Origin: an uncultured Porphyromonas sp.
Lineage (GTDB): Bacteria > Bacteroidota > Bacteroidia > Bacteroidales > Porphyromonadaceae
Direction of reading: 5' to 3'
NCBI GenBank assembly: GCA_900554935.1
Contig: USJF01000018.1
Span: 1-14,576 of the forward strand
Length of the DNA: 14,576 nucleotides
Positions 8,036 through 14,359 of this stretch are shown one piece after another. Positions within the stretch are counted from its first letter, which is position 1. Each line of letters starts with the position of its first letter. Position numbers and translations under genes: made by a program. The notes beneath the pieces were generated by a model. That model was not told where the DNA came from, did no database searches, and was given only the letters and a program-made list of their open reading frames with translations.

Positions 8036-9062
8036 CCATATTTGAGTCGAGGACAGCGTTCGCTCGGAGGAGCGTATTCTTGAGATATTTGTACTCCTCC
8101 ACAAATTGGGGCTGAAAGTATCCTTTGGCAATGAGGTTATCTATCTTCTCAGGGCTATAAAAGTGTCCTCTCATATTGAGCGTTGTCTCATAGTTATACC
8201 CCCTAAGGTTGAGCACAAATAGATAAACTACCCGCTCATTTTCCGGCGTAGGGTGGTAGCCGTATTTGAGCAGAAACCGGGGCGACTCCTTCAGCTTTAA
8301 TCCGATAGAGTTGTATGCCCTGCGGATCGCCTCCTCAGGTGTCTCCTCAGGATTAACACAAGTGGTCAGCGGTTGGTCTCTATAGATCGCTGCATGGCAA
8401 GGCGCATGCTTATCCTCTACAAAGCAGCCGGTATAAGGACTTTTCGTTAGCCACACTTCACTCCCTCGTACAATAGCCATCCGCACCAATGGAGTGCCGA
8501 TGGGGCAGCAAAAGGATTGTTTCCAGCAAGCTGATGCCCTGTGAACTCGCACTTGATGAAGCACCGCTCCTATAATAATAAGAAGTATAGGTGCCCACTC
8601 CGACCAACCAAATCTATGAAGACCCAAAAGGCAAATGAGCATATACCCAAGGCTCCCGATGCCAAATAGCCGGGCACTAAAGAGCCACTCCTCAATGCTG
8701 AGAGGGTTCTCCCGTGCCAAAGTCTCCTCAATTCTCCACAGCCATCCAGCCGAAAGTGCCATAGAGAGTAGGCTCCAATAGAGGTGCCACTGAGGGGCTA
8801 GGAAGAAGCTCCCTACCGTGCTTAATAGCAGTGCCAAGACTGGTAGAAAGAGCGTTATTCGCCAAGAGTGCCGATGACGCCTCGTGCCACGAACAAAGAG
8901 CAGAAGCACTCCAATGCATAGGAGCACCCATCCTGCCACCATCCCTTTGCCCCACTCACTAGCGATGGGTAGACCAAAAGGAAGGAGATAGGCGAGCCAA
9001 AGAAGAGAGGGATTATCCTCCCCTAGCCATTGTTGTAATTTATTCTCTACATACAGCTTCAT
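8025..9062 (-). CDS. Multi-pass membrane protein with degenerate Nudix-like C-terminal domain
   Basis: Numbered from 9062 (345 aa, start MKLYVENKLQQWL). The N-terminal half has about six hydrophobic segments, for example WLAYLLPFGLPIA, WVLLCIGVLLLFV, LFLPVLALLLSTVGSFFL and PILLIIIGAVLHQV. The C-terminal half resembles a Nudix fold: strand LVRMAIVRGSEVWLTK, then NPEETPEEAIRRAYNSIGL at 237-255. Aligned with the Nudix box (G-x5-E-x7-REUxEExGU), E239, R247 and G254 fit, but the metal-binding EE pair is N251-S252 and the RE glutamate is R248, so hydrolase activity is doubtful. An in-frame ATG at 9176 would add 38 polar residues, but a promoter-like element lies inside that stretch, so 9062 is preferred. 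No family name is recognised with certainty. It converges on and overlaps the dipeptidase gene by 11 bp. Confidence 0.65.
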   Translation of the reverse strand: MKLYVENKLQQWLGEDNPSLLWLAYLLPFGLPIASEWGKGMVAGWVLLCIGVLLLFVRGTRRHRHSWRITLFLPVLALLLSTVGSFFLAPQWHLYWSLLSMALSAGWLWRIEETLARENPLSIEEWLFSARLFGIGSLGYMLICLLGLHRFGWSEWAPILLIIIGAVLHQVRVHRASACWKQSFCCPIGTPLVRMAIVRGSEVWLTKSPYTGCFVEDKHAPCHAAIYRDQPLTTCVNPEETPEEAIRRAYNSIGLKLKESPRFLLKYGYHPTPENERVVYLFVLNLRGYNYETTLNMRGHFYSPEKIDNLIAKGYFQPQFVEEYKYLKNTLLRANAVLDSNMVTE

Positions 9063-9103
9063 ACTCTTAAAACAGATAGAGTCCCCCAATGGTTGAGTGA
9101 TGC

Positions 9104-9135
9104 GAAACCTAGGATGTTCGGGGGTTAATGATAAA
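9104..9135 (-). promoter_or_regulatory. Possible promoter of the membrane/Nudix-like gene
   Basis: On the minus strand TTTA (9132-9135), a 20-bp spacer and TAGGTTTC (9104-9111) resemble TTTG / TAnnTTTG with one mismatch in each element. Transcription would start near 9097, about 35 nt before the ATG at 9062. It is the main reason to prefer that start. Confidence 0.35.
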
Positions 9136-9201
9136 TGGGTCTCCTCGCGGAGGTCCGATTTGTTGTAGCTCCCCATGTCGCAGTGGGTAGCTACCTATTC
9201 A

Positions 9202-9241
9202 CAGGTCTTCGGCACTTGGGGAGGAACGTGCCTAAGACCTG
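9202..9241. other. Strong imperfect hairpin in an intergenic region
   Basis: CAGGTCTT (9202-9209) pairs with AAGACCTG (9234-9241), and GGCAC (9211-9215) with GTGCC (9228-9232). This gives 13 paired bases with one internal mismatch and a 12-nt loop. Just before it lies the perfect palindrome GGTAGCTACC (9186-9195). There is no T-tract on either side, so it is not an ordinary intrinsic terminator. It could be part of a leader or small RNA, or a protein-binding site. Confidence 0.5.
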
Positions 9242-9335
9242 ATCCTACTTAAGAGGGACCTCTCCGAGGTACTTATACTCTACCAGTAGCTATTTGAGGT
9301 GTCAAAATGTGTGATACCTGATCTCAGTAACCAGA

Positions 9336-9443
9336 GAGTTACAAACTAAGGAAAGGCTGAGTTACAAACTAAGGAAAGGCTGAGTTACAAACTAATCGAT
9401 GGCTGAGTTTGTAACTCGCCAATAATTAAGTTTGTAACTCAGC
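9336..9443. repeat. Two-fold symmetric array of five 12-bp elements with 23-bp spacing
   Basis: GAGTTACAAACT occurs at 9336, 9359 and 9382. Its reverse complement AGTTTGTAACTC occurs at 9406 and 9429. Units 1 and 2 are identical 23-bp direct repeats (9336-9358, 9359-9381); unit 3 differs after base 14. Inner and outer inverted pairs share one centre (9399.5). The outer arms extend to 15 bp in the GCTGAG...CTCAGC form. A decayed sixth copy (TTTGTAGC, 9451-9458) may follow. Confidence 0.9.
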
Positions 9444-9731
9444 AAATGCTTTTGTAGCCAATTGTATTTCAATAGATTACGAGTCAGCTATTCGCCCCCT
9501 CCCCCAGTCGTAGTCATAGGGCATTTTGCTTATCTTTATACTCAGGCCTTCGGCAGAGGTCGTTCTTCAAGTGGTTTGCTTTGTGTAATAGTCTATAGTG
9601 CCAAAAGACCGTCATCACGGGCTTTTCAAGCCACTGCTATTAGAAAACATATCTCGCTTGTAAGAGGTGTATATTTTATAGCCCTACGTAATGAAGTCTA
9701 TTAGGTAATAGCTAAAAGCTATCTATCGGAG
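9441..9731. other. Intergenic region without a convincing gene
   Basis: This stretch lies between the symmetric array and the end of the barrel-protein gene. A 80-codon open frame on the plus strand (9462-9704) lacks an ATG start, a binding site and any recognisable domain, and looks like chance or remnant sequence. A small hairpin, ATAGCT-AAA-AGCTAT (9708-9722), sits 10 bp beyond the barrel gene stop without a T-tract. The stretch from 9063 to 9335, apart from the hairpin and possible promoter noted separately, also shows nothing gene-like. Confidence 0.5.
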
Positions 9732-12080
9732 CTACATTCTGTCGATGACGGAGCCGAGGGCACCCTTACCTTGGTACTTTTGCTTCGTCGCATTGAAGCG
9801 ATAAGCAATGGTGAATGATACTCTTGGCATCACCCTTTGCGTGGTGGTCAACTCTGTGTACTTAGTTACCAACCTTACTCTCATAGGTGTAAAGGCAAGG
9901 TTATTGAGTTCAAAAGTTGTGGTGAGTGCGTTATCCTTTAGCCATCGCTTTGAGATTTCCATATTGAAATTTGTTTGAGCACCAATTATCTCAAGATTGT
10001 CTTGACTTCCACCGCTAGGTAGATAGTTTAGATTGGCAGTGATGGTCAGCTCCTTGGGCAGGGTGAATTGATTTTGCCAATTGATGTATATGAAGGGTTT
10101 ACGATTGGTGATGGTCTCCTCAAAGTGCTGGAGATCGTATCCAATCAACTTCATACCACCCACTGTGAAGGTGGGCTGCCACCACTTCACTCGAGGGCTA
10201 AGTACTAAGGCTCCTCCTAATGTACTGTAGGGTGCAGCATTGATATGCTTCAGTACGGTCTTATGTGGTAGATACTTATTAGGGTCGGAGGGGTCCTTCA
10301 TTGGTTGCGTCTCTTGTGTAAGAGAGTTGACCTTATACTCATGCGTGAGCATCAGAGTCACCCAGCTCTTATTAAGCATCAGCTGAGTAGTATAGGAGAG
10401 TCCTGGCTTGAGGTTGGGGTCACCCACCTGATATTCATATTCGGATATATATTGGTAGCCAGGCTGTAGTCTCCAGAAGCTAGGCCGATTGATCTGGCTT
10501 CTAAAGGATAGCTGTGAATTGACTCCCCACAATTGTCCACCAAAGGAGAGGGTAGGGAATAGGTTGGTCTTGATATAATCTTTGATCTCTATTGACTGAT
10601 TATCGTAGCGGTTGCGTACATGCTCCATACGTAGGCCTGCTGTGAGCATAAACTTTTGGGCGATGGCATGGCTATACTCGGCATAAAGCACATAGGTTTG
10701 CTCCTTGAGGGTGCTATTGAGGTCGGGGAGTTTGAGAGCTGGGTCACTGTAGTTGAAGAAACTATTATTGGCCCACGAGTATCCACCCCCTACATTCAGT
10801 GAGCCGCCCCAGAGTGGCCCATCGATATCTAGTCTAGCTCCAGCAGATTGGTACTTATCTCCGCTCCTTCCTTTCAACGCCTTTAATTCGTATGCCTCGG
10901 TGTAGCCTCTCTTTGTTGTAGTTGTCTTTTCTGACTTCGTACTTTCGTAGTAGTCTATATCTATCTGCGTTTTCCAGTTGCCTATCTTACGCAAATAGTA
11001 GAGACTTGGGCGGTGAGCATAGATCCAAGGCCTTGATTCTTCTGTAAAGCTATACAAGGATTTATTCTGCTGTAGCGAACTGATGAGTTTACCTTCACTA
11101 GTTGAGAATTCGTTATTGGCACTCAACCGATATTGTACTCCAGCACTTTGCAGGTCGTCGGAATAATTGACGCCGAATGTAAAGTTGTGGTTGTTCCCCC
11201 AAAACTTTCCATCTATATTTGTGGTATTTGTCCACTTGTCTTGCCCGATTTTGCCAATGAATGTGGCATCGTCGGTGATACTGATTCCTCTCCAATTGCC
11301 ATTCCAGCTGTTCATAAAGAAGTCCCAATTATCCTTGCGGTAGTTGAAAGAGAAGTAGGTGCCATAGCCCATTTTACACCCCTTGACCTTTGATAGTCTA
11401 CCTTCAAGGTATCCGCTGAGTCCCGAGCCAGGTTCGCGGCGGGTGTATATTTTGATGACGGCACCGACCGATGAGCTGTACTTGGCGCCAGGGTTGGTGA
11501 TCACTTGAATATCCTTGATGAGGTAGGGCTTGAGCTCTCTCAATTGATTGGGGTCGGTCATTAGTCGGTCGTTGATGTAGATAACTGGGGTCCCCTTTCC
11601 GGTTACTTTCACCTTGTCGTTCTCCACCTCTACTAGTGGGATACCTCTGAGCACACTGTAGATATCGGTGAGTTTGGAGAGGGGCGATCCATCGATCTGG
11701 GTGCTAAGCCCACCTGCCACCAATCGGTGTGAGACACGATTGGCGGTGATGGCTACCTCCTCAAGCATGGTGGCGCTCTCGGAGAGGGGGAGTGTGTATT
11801 CCTTGAGGTCTTTGCAAAGCACTTGCTCGTTGCTGTATCCGATCAGACTTGCTTGGAGTAGGATAGGGAGCTTGTGGTCTCCAATAGAGAGAGCAAAGGT
11901 GCCATCCTCTTTAGTAACGCCTCCTACGATGGTAGTGGAATCGGGTAGAGCGATGGCTTTAATCGTAGCATAAGGGAGTGGTTTCCCCTCTTTATCCGAT
12001 ACCTTTCCCTTGATCTCTTGTGCCAATAGGTTGCCTGTAGCCAAGCAAAGTATCAGTAAACTGGTGATGAATCGTTTCAT
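9732..12080 (-). CDS. TonB-dependent receptor-like outer membrane beta-barrel protein (OMP_b-brl_3 type)
   Basis: A 782-residue outer-membrane protein. Signal peptide at 1-20 (MKRFITSLLILCLATGNLLA, cut before QE). A carboxypeptidase-regulatory-like domain at ~22-105 (IKGKVSDKEGKPLPYATIKA, then a GYSNEQV turn). A plug-like domain at ~110-215 (LEEVAITANRVSHRL, LRGIPLVEVENDKVKVTGKGTPVIYINDRL, DIQVITNPGAKYSSSVGAVIKIYT). The rest is a barrel rich in alternating aromatic strands, ending AYRFNATKQKYQGKGALG, typical of this family. No SusD-like gene is adjacent, so it is not a classic glycan-utilisation pair. Its cargo is unknown. A consensus promoter with an inverted repeat lies directly upstream, and a second, operator-linked promoter-like site lies ~240 bp upstream. 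It may depend on an ExbB/ExbD/TonB system such as the one at 2586-4515. Confidence 0.9.
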   Translation of the reverse strand: MKRFITSLLILCLATGNLLAQEIKGKVSDKEGKPLPYATIKAIALPDSTTIVGGVTKEDGTFALSIGDHKLPILLQASLIGYSNEQVLCKDLKEYTLPLSESATMLEEVAITANRVSHRLVAGGLSTQIDGSPLSKLTDIYSVLRGIPLVEVENDKVKVTGKGTPVIYINDRLMTDPNQLRELKPYLIKDIQVITNPGAKYSSSVGAVIKIYTRREPGSGLSGYLEGRLSKVKGCKMGYGTYFSFNYRKDNWDFFMNSWNGNWRGISITDDATFIGKIGQDKWTNTTNIDGKFWGNNHNFTFGVNYSDDLQSAGVQYRLSANNEFSTSEGKLISSLQQNKSLYSFTEESRPWIYAHRPSLYYLRKIGNWKTQIDIDYYESTKSEKTTTTKRGYTEAYELKALKGRSGDKYQSAGARLDIDGPLWGGSLNVGGGYSWANNSFFNYSDPALKLPDLNSTLKEQTYVLYAEYSHAIAQKFMLTAGLRMEHVRNRYDNQSIEIKDYIKTNLFPTLSFGGQLWGVNSQLSFRSQINRPSFWRLQPGYQYISEYEYQVGDPNLKPGLSYTTQLMLNKSWVTLMLTHEYKVNSLTQETQPMKDPSDPNKYLPHKTVLKHINAAPYSTLGGALVLSPRVKWWQPTFTVGGMKLIGYDLQHFEETITNRKPFIYINWQNQFTLPKELTITANLNYLPSGGSQDNLEIIGAQTNFNMEISKRWLKDNALTTTFELNNLAFTPMRVRLVTKYTELTTTQRVMPRVSFTIAYRFNATKQKYQGKGALGSVIDRM

Positions 12081-12145
12081 AATGTGTGTGTATACCTTAG
12101 TGGTTTTGATTATGGCTCTTCTCTATCCTTCCCTCCTTTCTTCCG

Positions 12146-12177
12146 CAAAGGTAAGTATAAATTCGGTAGTTTGCAAA
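12146..12177 (-). promoter_or_regulatory. Bacteroidota-type promoter of the barrel-protein gene
   Basis: On the minus strand TTTG (12174-12177), a 20-bp spacer and TACCTTTG (12146-12153) match the TTTG / TAnnTTTG consensus in full. The start of transcription would fall near 12139, leaving a leader of about 60 nt before the ATG at 12080. Confidence 0.8.
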
Positions 12178-12193
12178 ACAAACAACCGAATTT
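12159..12193. promoter_or_regulatory. Inverted repeat overlapping the -33 element, likely operator
   Basis: AAATTCGGTAGTTTG (12159-12173) and CAAACAACCGAATTT (12179-12193) form 15-bp arms with one mismatch and a 5-bp spacer. The -33 TTTG lies inside the repeat, so a bound protein should block the promoter. Its sequence is unrelated to the TACCC-N4-GGGTA motif, so a second regulator is implied. No candidate gene for that regulator is in the window. Confidence 0.6.
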
Positions 12194-12313
12194 AACTTAG
12201 TTCGAATAGTAAGTTCCAACTTAATTACTTGCAAACAGGGAACATATCCTACTTTTTTGAGTCGCATCATACTCTATATTATTTGATGTGCGCACTGTTT
12301 GTCTTTACACATG

Positions 12314-12363
12314 CAAAATTCTATACATATTGAATTTCCTGCAATACCCGAAAGGGTAATTCT
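12314..12363 (-). promoter_or_regulatory. Operator site A with leftward promoter-like element
   Basis: The palindromic core TACCC-GAAA-GGGTA lies at 12345-12358 inside a 23-bp block (12341-12363) that matches 22 of 23 bases with the block upstream of the ThiF-like gene. Reading left, 23 bp separate the core from GAATTTTG (12314-12321), the same spacing and nearly the same -7-like element (GAACTTTG) as at the ThiF-like gene. It would yield a transcript running toward the barrel-protein gene with a leader of ~230 nt. Confidence 0.55.
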
Positions 12364-12393
12364 GGAATGGTCCGATGTAAATGGTGCGATTAT

Positions 12394-12436
12394 CACCCTT
12401 TCGGGTAAGGGTTTTACTTCTAAATGAGTACATTTG
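12394..12436 (+). promoter_or_regulatory. Operator site B and promoter of the LuxR-type regulator gene
   Basis: CACCC-TTTC-GGGTA (12394-12407) is followed after 21 bp by TACATTTG (12429-12436), a full -7 match. No TTTG is found 19-21 bp before the -7; the operator occupies that place instead. With a start near 12443 the operator centre is at about -42, the usual position of a class II activator site. This suggests positive autoregulation of the gene at 12465. Confidence 0.6.
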
Positions 12437-12464
12437 CATTGTGTTTATTCCAGATTGACTGTCA

Positions 12465-13238
12465 ATGAGTGTATTTCTTAATGAAAATAACCGTCTACGG
12501 TTACCGCAAGATGTTCGTCCTCAGATAGGAGACGAGCAATACTATGGCTTGCAGCCTTATATTGACTCTGCGAAGGCATTTGCCCGAGTTTCATACAAAT
12601 CTCTCTACATCATCGATTATAATAGGATGAACTTTCTGTATGTATCGGATAACCCTCTATTCCTTTGTGGCGAGAATGTAGAAACGGTGCAACAAGAAGG
12701 ATACAACTTTTATTATAATCATGTACCTGAAGAAGATCTTGAATTTCTTACACAGGTCAATAGAGCGGGTTTTGAGTTTTTTAAAGGAGTTGCTGTTTCA
12801 GAGCGCTCTCAGTATACAATATCTTATAACTTCCGAATTACTCAAAAAGAATCTCGAGAAAAGATCTTGATTAACCATCAGATAACACCACTCAAATTGG
12901 ACTCAATGGGAAATGTTTGGTTGGCTCTTTGTTTGGTTTCATTAGCTCCAACTCAAGAAGTTGGAATTGCCTATATGACGGCGGTCAATTCGAATTCGAT
13001 GTGGCAGTTTTCTCTAAAGAGTGGACGTTGGAAGCAGATTGATAGTATCGTGCTGAATGAATACGAGAAAGCGGTGGTTCGACTAGCTAACCAAGGCTTG
13101 TCTGTTGGTGATATTGCCAATGAAATCAACCGATCCGAAGATTCAGTCAAGGGCTATCGAAAAACTTTGTTCCAAAAACTTGGCGTGGGAAATATCTCTG
13201 AGGCTATTGCTGTGGCGACACATCGTAGATTAATTTAA
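12465..13238 (+). CDS. LuxR-family transcriptional regulator with PAS-like sensor domain
   Basis: A 257-residue cytoplasmic DNA-binding protein. Residues 197-257 are a LuxR-type helix-turn-helix (LNEYEKAVVRLANQGLSVGD, then EINRSEDSVKGYRKTLFQKL and a GVGNISEAI end). Residues ~25-160 look like a PAS domain: FARVSYKSLYIIDYNRMNFLYVSDNP, then HVPEEDLEFL and NFRITQKES...ILINHQITPLKLDSMGN. There is no acyl-homoserine-lactone-binding domain and no phospho-acceptor receiver domain, so the signal is unknown and probably a small ligand or redox cue. Two copies of the TACCC-N4-GGGTA type lie upstream, and a third lies upstream of the convergent ThiF-like gene. The 3' end overlaps that gene by 9 bp. The pair is visibly more AT-rich than the rho or ribBA regions, which may indicate transfer. 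Confidence 0.88.
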   Translation: MSVFLNENNRLRLPQDVRPQIGDEQYYGLQPYIDSAKAFARVSYKSLYIIDYNRMNFLYVSDNPLFLCGENVETVQQEGYNFYYNHVPEEDLEFLTQVNRAGFEFFKGVAVSERSQYTISYNFRITQKESREKILINHQITPLKLDSMGNVWLALCLVSLAPTQEVGIAYMTAVNSNSMWQFSLKSGRWKQIDSIVLNEYEKAVVRLANQGLSVGDIANEINRSEDSVKGYRKTLFQKLGVGNISEAIAVATHRRLI

Positions 13239-13994
13239 GTCATCGTACTCTGAGTAATAGTAGAATTTGGGAAATATCTTTACAAACTCCCCACGAACAA
13301 TACGAATAAGAATTGAAGTGCATATCCCTCCAACCAACGAAGACGCAATGGATAATTGAGGGGGAGGCAGTAGCATTTTTTCTTTCTCATATGCTCGTAT
13401 GATATCTTCGATCCATATTTTAGGACGAACCCAATAGTTGAAATAATCTGTAATATATTGGATGGCTCTTTTCTCATACCCCAAATAACTCTCTCCCTCA
13501 GTGAGCAAGCTCTCTAAGTTTGCTCCATCTGGAGAAACAACCATAACAATACCTGCAAATCCAATATTATAAGGATGTAATACATAAATGCCGTGCTCCG
13601 CACACAAATGGTCAAAGACAAACGGAATGTCACTTTTGAAATCAAGAGTGTTGATTGCTACATCGTGTCCCACAATGATATCCCTCACGTTTTCATGATT
13701 GATAAATGTGTTTATCGTCGAAATTTGTGCATTAGGATTGATGCTAAGTAGTCGTTTTTTCAATGCCTCTACTTTGGGCTTTTTCACATCTTCCTCGGTA
13801 TAGTTCTGCCTATTGAGATTGCTTTCCTCTACCACATCTCCATCGACCAATGTGATAGTTTCAAATCCTATACGCAATAGCGTTTCTGCGATATTACTTC
13901 CTATCCCTGCACCAGCAAGTAAGACTCGAAAATCTTTGATTCTCATTTGCTCTTCATCGGATATGTAGATTCGATTTCGTTCGTAGCGTTTCAT
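13230..13994 (-). CDS. ThiF/MoeB/HesA-family E1-like adenylyltransferase, unusual
   Basis: A 254-residue protein with a Rossmann ATP-binding fold. Seen: R8 near the N-terminus, GAGIGSN (28-34), LVDGDVVEESNLNRQN (49-64) with D51, D53 and the N-x-NRQ motif, K72-P-K74-VEAL, and D118 in AINTLDFKSD, all matching nucleotide-binding positions of E1-like enzymes. The late SSLVGGICTSILIRIVRGE helix matches the family's usual GxxGxxQAxEAIK region. Missing: the two CxxC zinc pairs, and any cysteine in the crossover loop (~150-215) that would form a thioester; the only cysteines are C131 and the one in GGIC. No ubiquitin-like, rhodanese, JAMM or molybdopterin/thiamine gene is nearby. It probably adenylates a carboxyl group of an unknown peptide or small molecule (MccB does this to a heptapeptide), but this is inference. 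Confidence 0.82.
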   Translation of the reverse strand: MKRYERNRIYISDEEQMRIKDFRVLLAGAGIGSNIAETLLRIGFETITLVDGDVVEESNLNRQNYTEEDVKKPKVEALKKRLLSINPNAQISTINTFINHENVRDIIVGHDVAINTLDFKSDIPFVFDHLCAEHGIYVLHPYNIGFAGIVMVVSPDGANLESLLTEGESYLGYEKRAIQYITDYFNYWVRPKIWIEDIIRAYEKEKMLLPPPQLSIASSLVGGICTSILIRIVRGEFVKIFPKFYYYSEYDDLN

Positions 13995-14027
13995 TTGAAT
14001 ACTATTTTGATTACTTGTTTATGCGGG

Positions 14028-14077
14028 CAAAGTTCTTATTGTTTGCTTTTCTATGCAATACCCAAAAGGGTAATTCT
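14028..14077 (-). promoter_or_regulatory. Operator site C and promoter-like element of the ThiF-like gene
   Basis: TACCC-AAAA-GGGTA (14059-14072), in a block (14055-14077) nearly identical to site A, is followed on the minus strand after 23 bp by GAACTTTG (14028-14035), one mismatch from TAnnTTTG. As at site B, no separate -33 TTTG is seen and the operator replaces it, centred near -44. The inferred start near 14021 leaves a leader of ~27 nt before the ATG at 13994. Confidence 0.6.
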
Positions 14078-14160
14078 TCGTGCATTTGCAATATATTAAC
14101 CATTTGTCTGCTTCAGCCTATGATTTGTGGCGTCAATTGATAGCTGTTTGTAAAGGAAAT

Positions 14161-14248
14161 GTCTGATATGAGAAACAAAAATGTTTGATACGAGAAACAG
14201 AAACGTTTGATACGAGAAACAAAAACGTTTGATACGAGAAACAGAAGC
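14161..14248. repeat. Four tandem 22-bp repeats
   Basis: Units at 14161-14182, 14183-14204, 14205-14226 and 14227-14248 follow without spacers. The shared core is TTTGATACGAGAAACA; the first unit is the most diverged (TCTGATATGAG). The remaining bases alternate A/G. The array lies between the cydB terminator and the ThiF-like gene promoter. No spacers separate the units, so it is not a CRISPR array. Confidence 0.92.
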
Positions 14249-14294
14249 TGTCTTTATTGGGAGCAAAGTCCTGGACACCCTTTTTCAGACAGCT
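14246..14294. repeat. Inverted repeat AGCTGTCT / AGACAGCT next to the tandem array
   Basis: Perfect 8-bp arms at 14246-14253 and 14287-14294 enclose 33 bp. The left arm overlaps the end of the fourth 22-bp unit. It may be the end of a small mobile-element remnant or a hairpin; nothing decides between these. Confidence 0.5.
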
Positions 14295-14298
14295 ACAT

Positions 14299-14336
14299 AA
14301 AAAGGAAGGGGCTCAACCATACGGCTGAGCCCCTTT
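14299..14336 (-). terminator. Intrinsic terminator of cydB
   Basis: AAGGGGCTCA (14306-14315) and TGAGCCCCTT (14326-14335) form a perfect 10-bp GC-rich stem, with two further CC/GG pairs possible in the loop. On the minus strand it is followed by CCTTTTT. It lies 24 bp beyond the cydB stop codon. The stem also reads well on the plus strand, but only a short T run follows there. Confidence 0.88.
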
Positions 14337-14359
14337 AAGCTATCGGAACGAGTGAGATA

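Noticed and set aside
9063..9176. N-terminal extension of the membrane/Nudix-like protein to 9176
   Set aside because: The added residues are polar and a promoter-like element lies within them; AAGAG precedes the ATG at 9062.
9462..9704. 80-codon open frame on the plus strand
   Set aside because: It has no ATG start or binding site, no recognisable domain, and an unbiased composition; it lies in a non-coding gap.
12465..13238. Acyl-homoserine-lactone quorum-sensing receptor
   Set aside because: The N-terminal half is PAS-like and lacks autoinducer-domain features; no synthase gene is nearby.
14161..14248. CRISPR array
   Set aside because: The units are contiguous with no unique spacers, and no cas genes are in view.
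14096..14278. 60-codon open frame on the minus strand upstream of the ThiF-like gene, considered as a peptide substrate for it
   Set aside because: It is made largely of the 22-bp repeats, whose period is not a multiple of three, so each unit is read in a different frame; it looks like chance.
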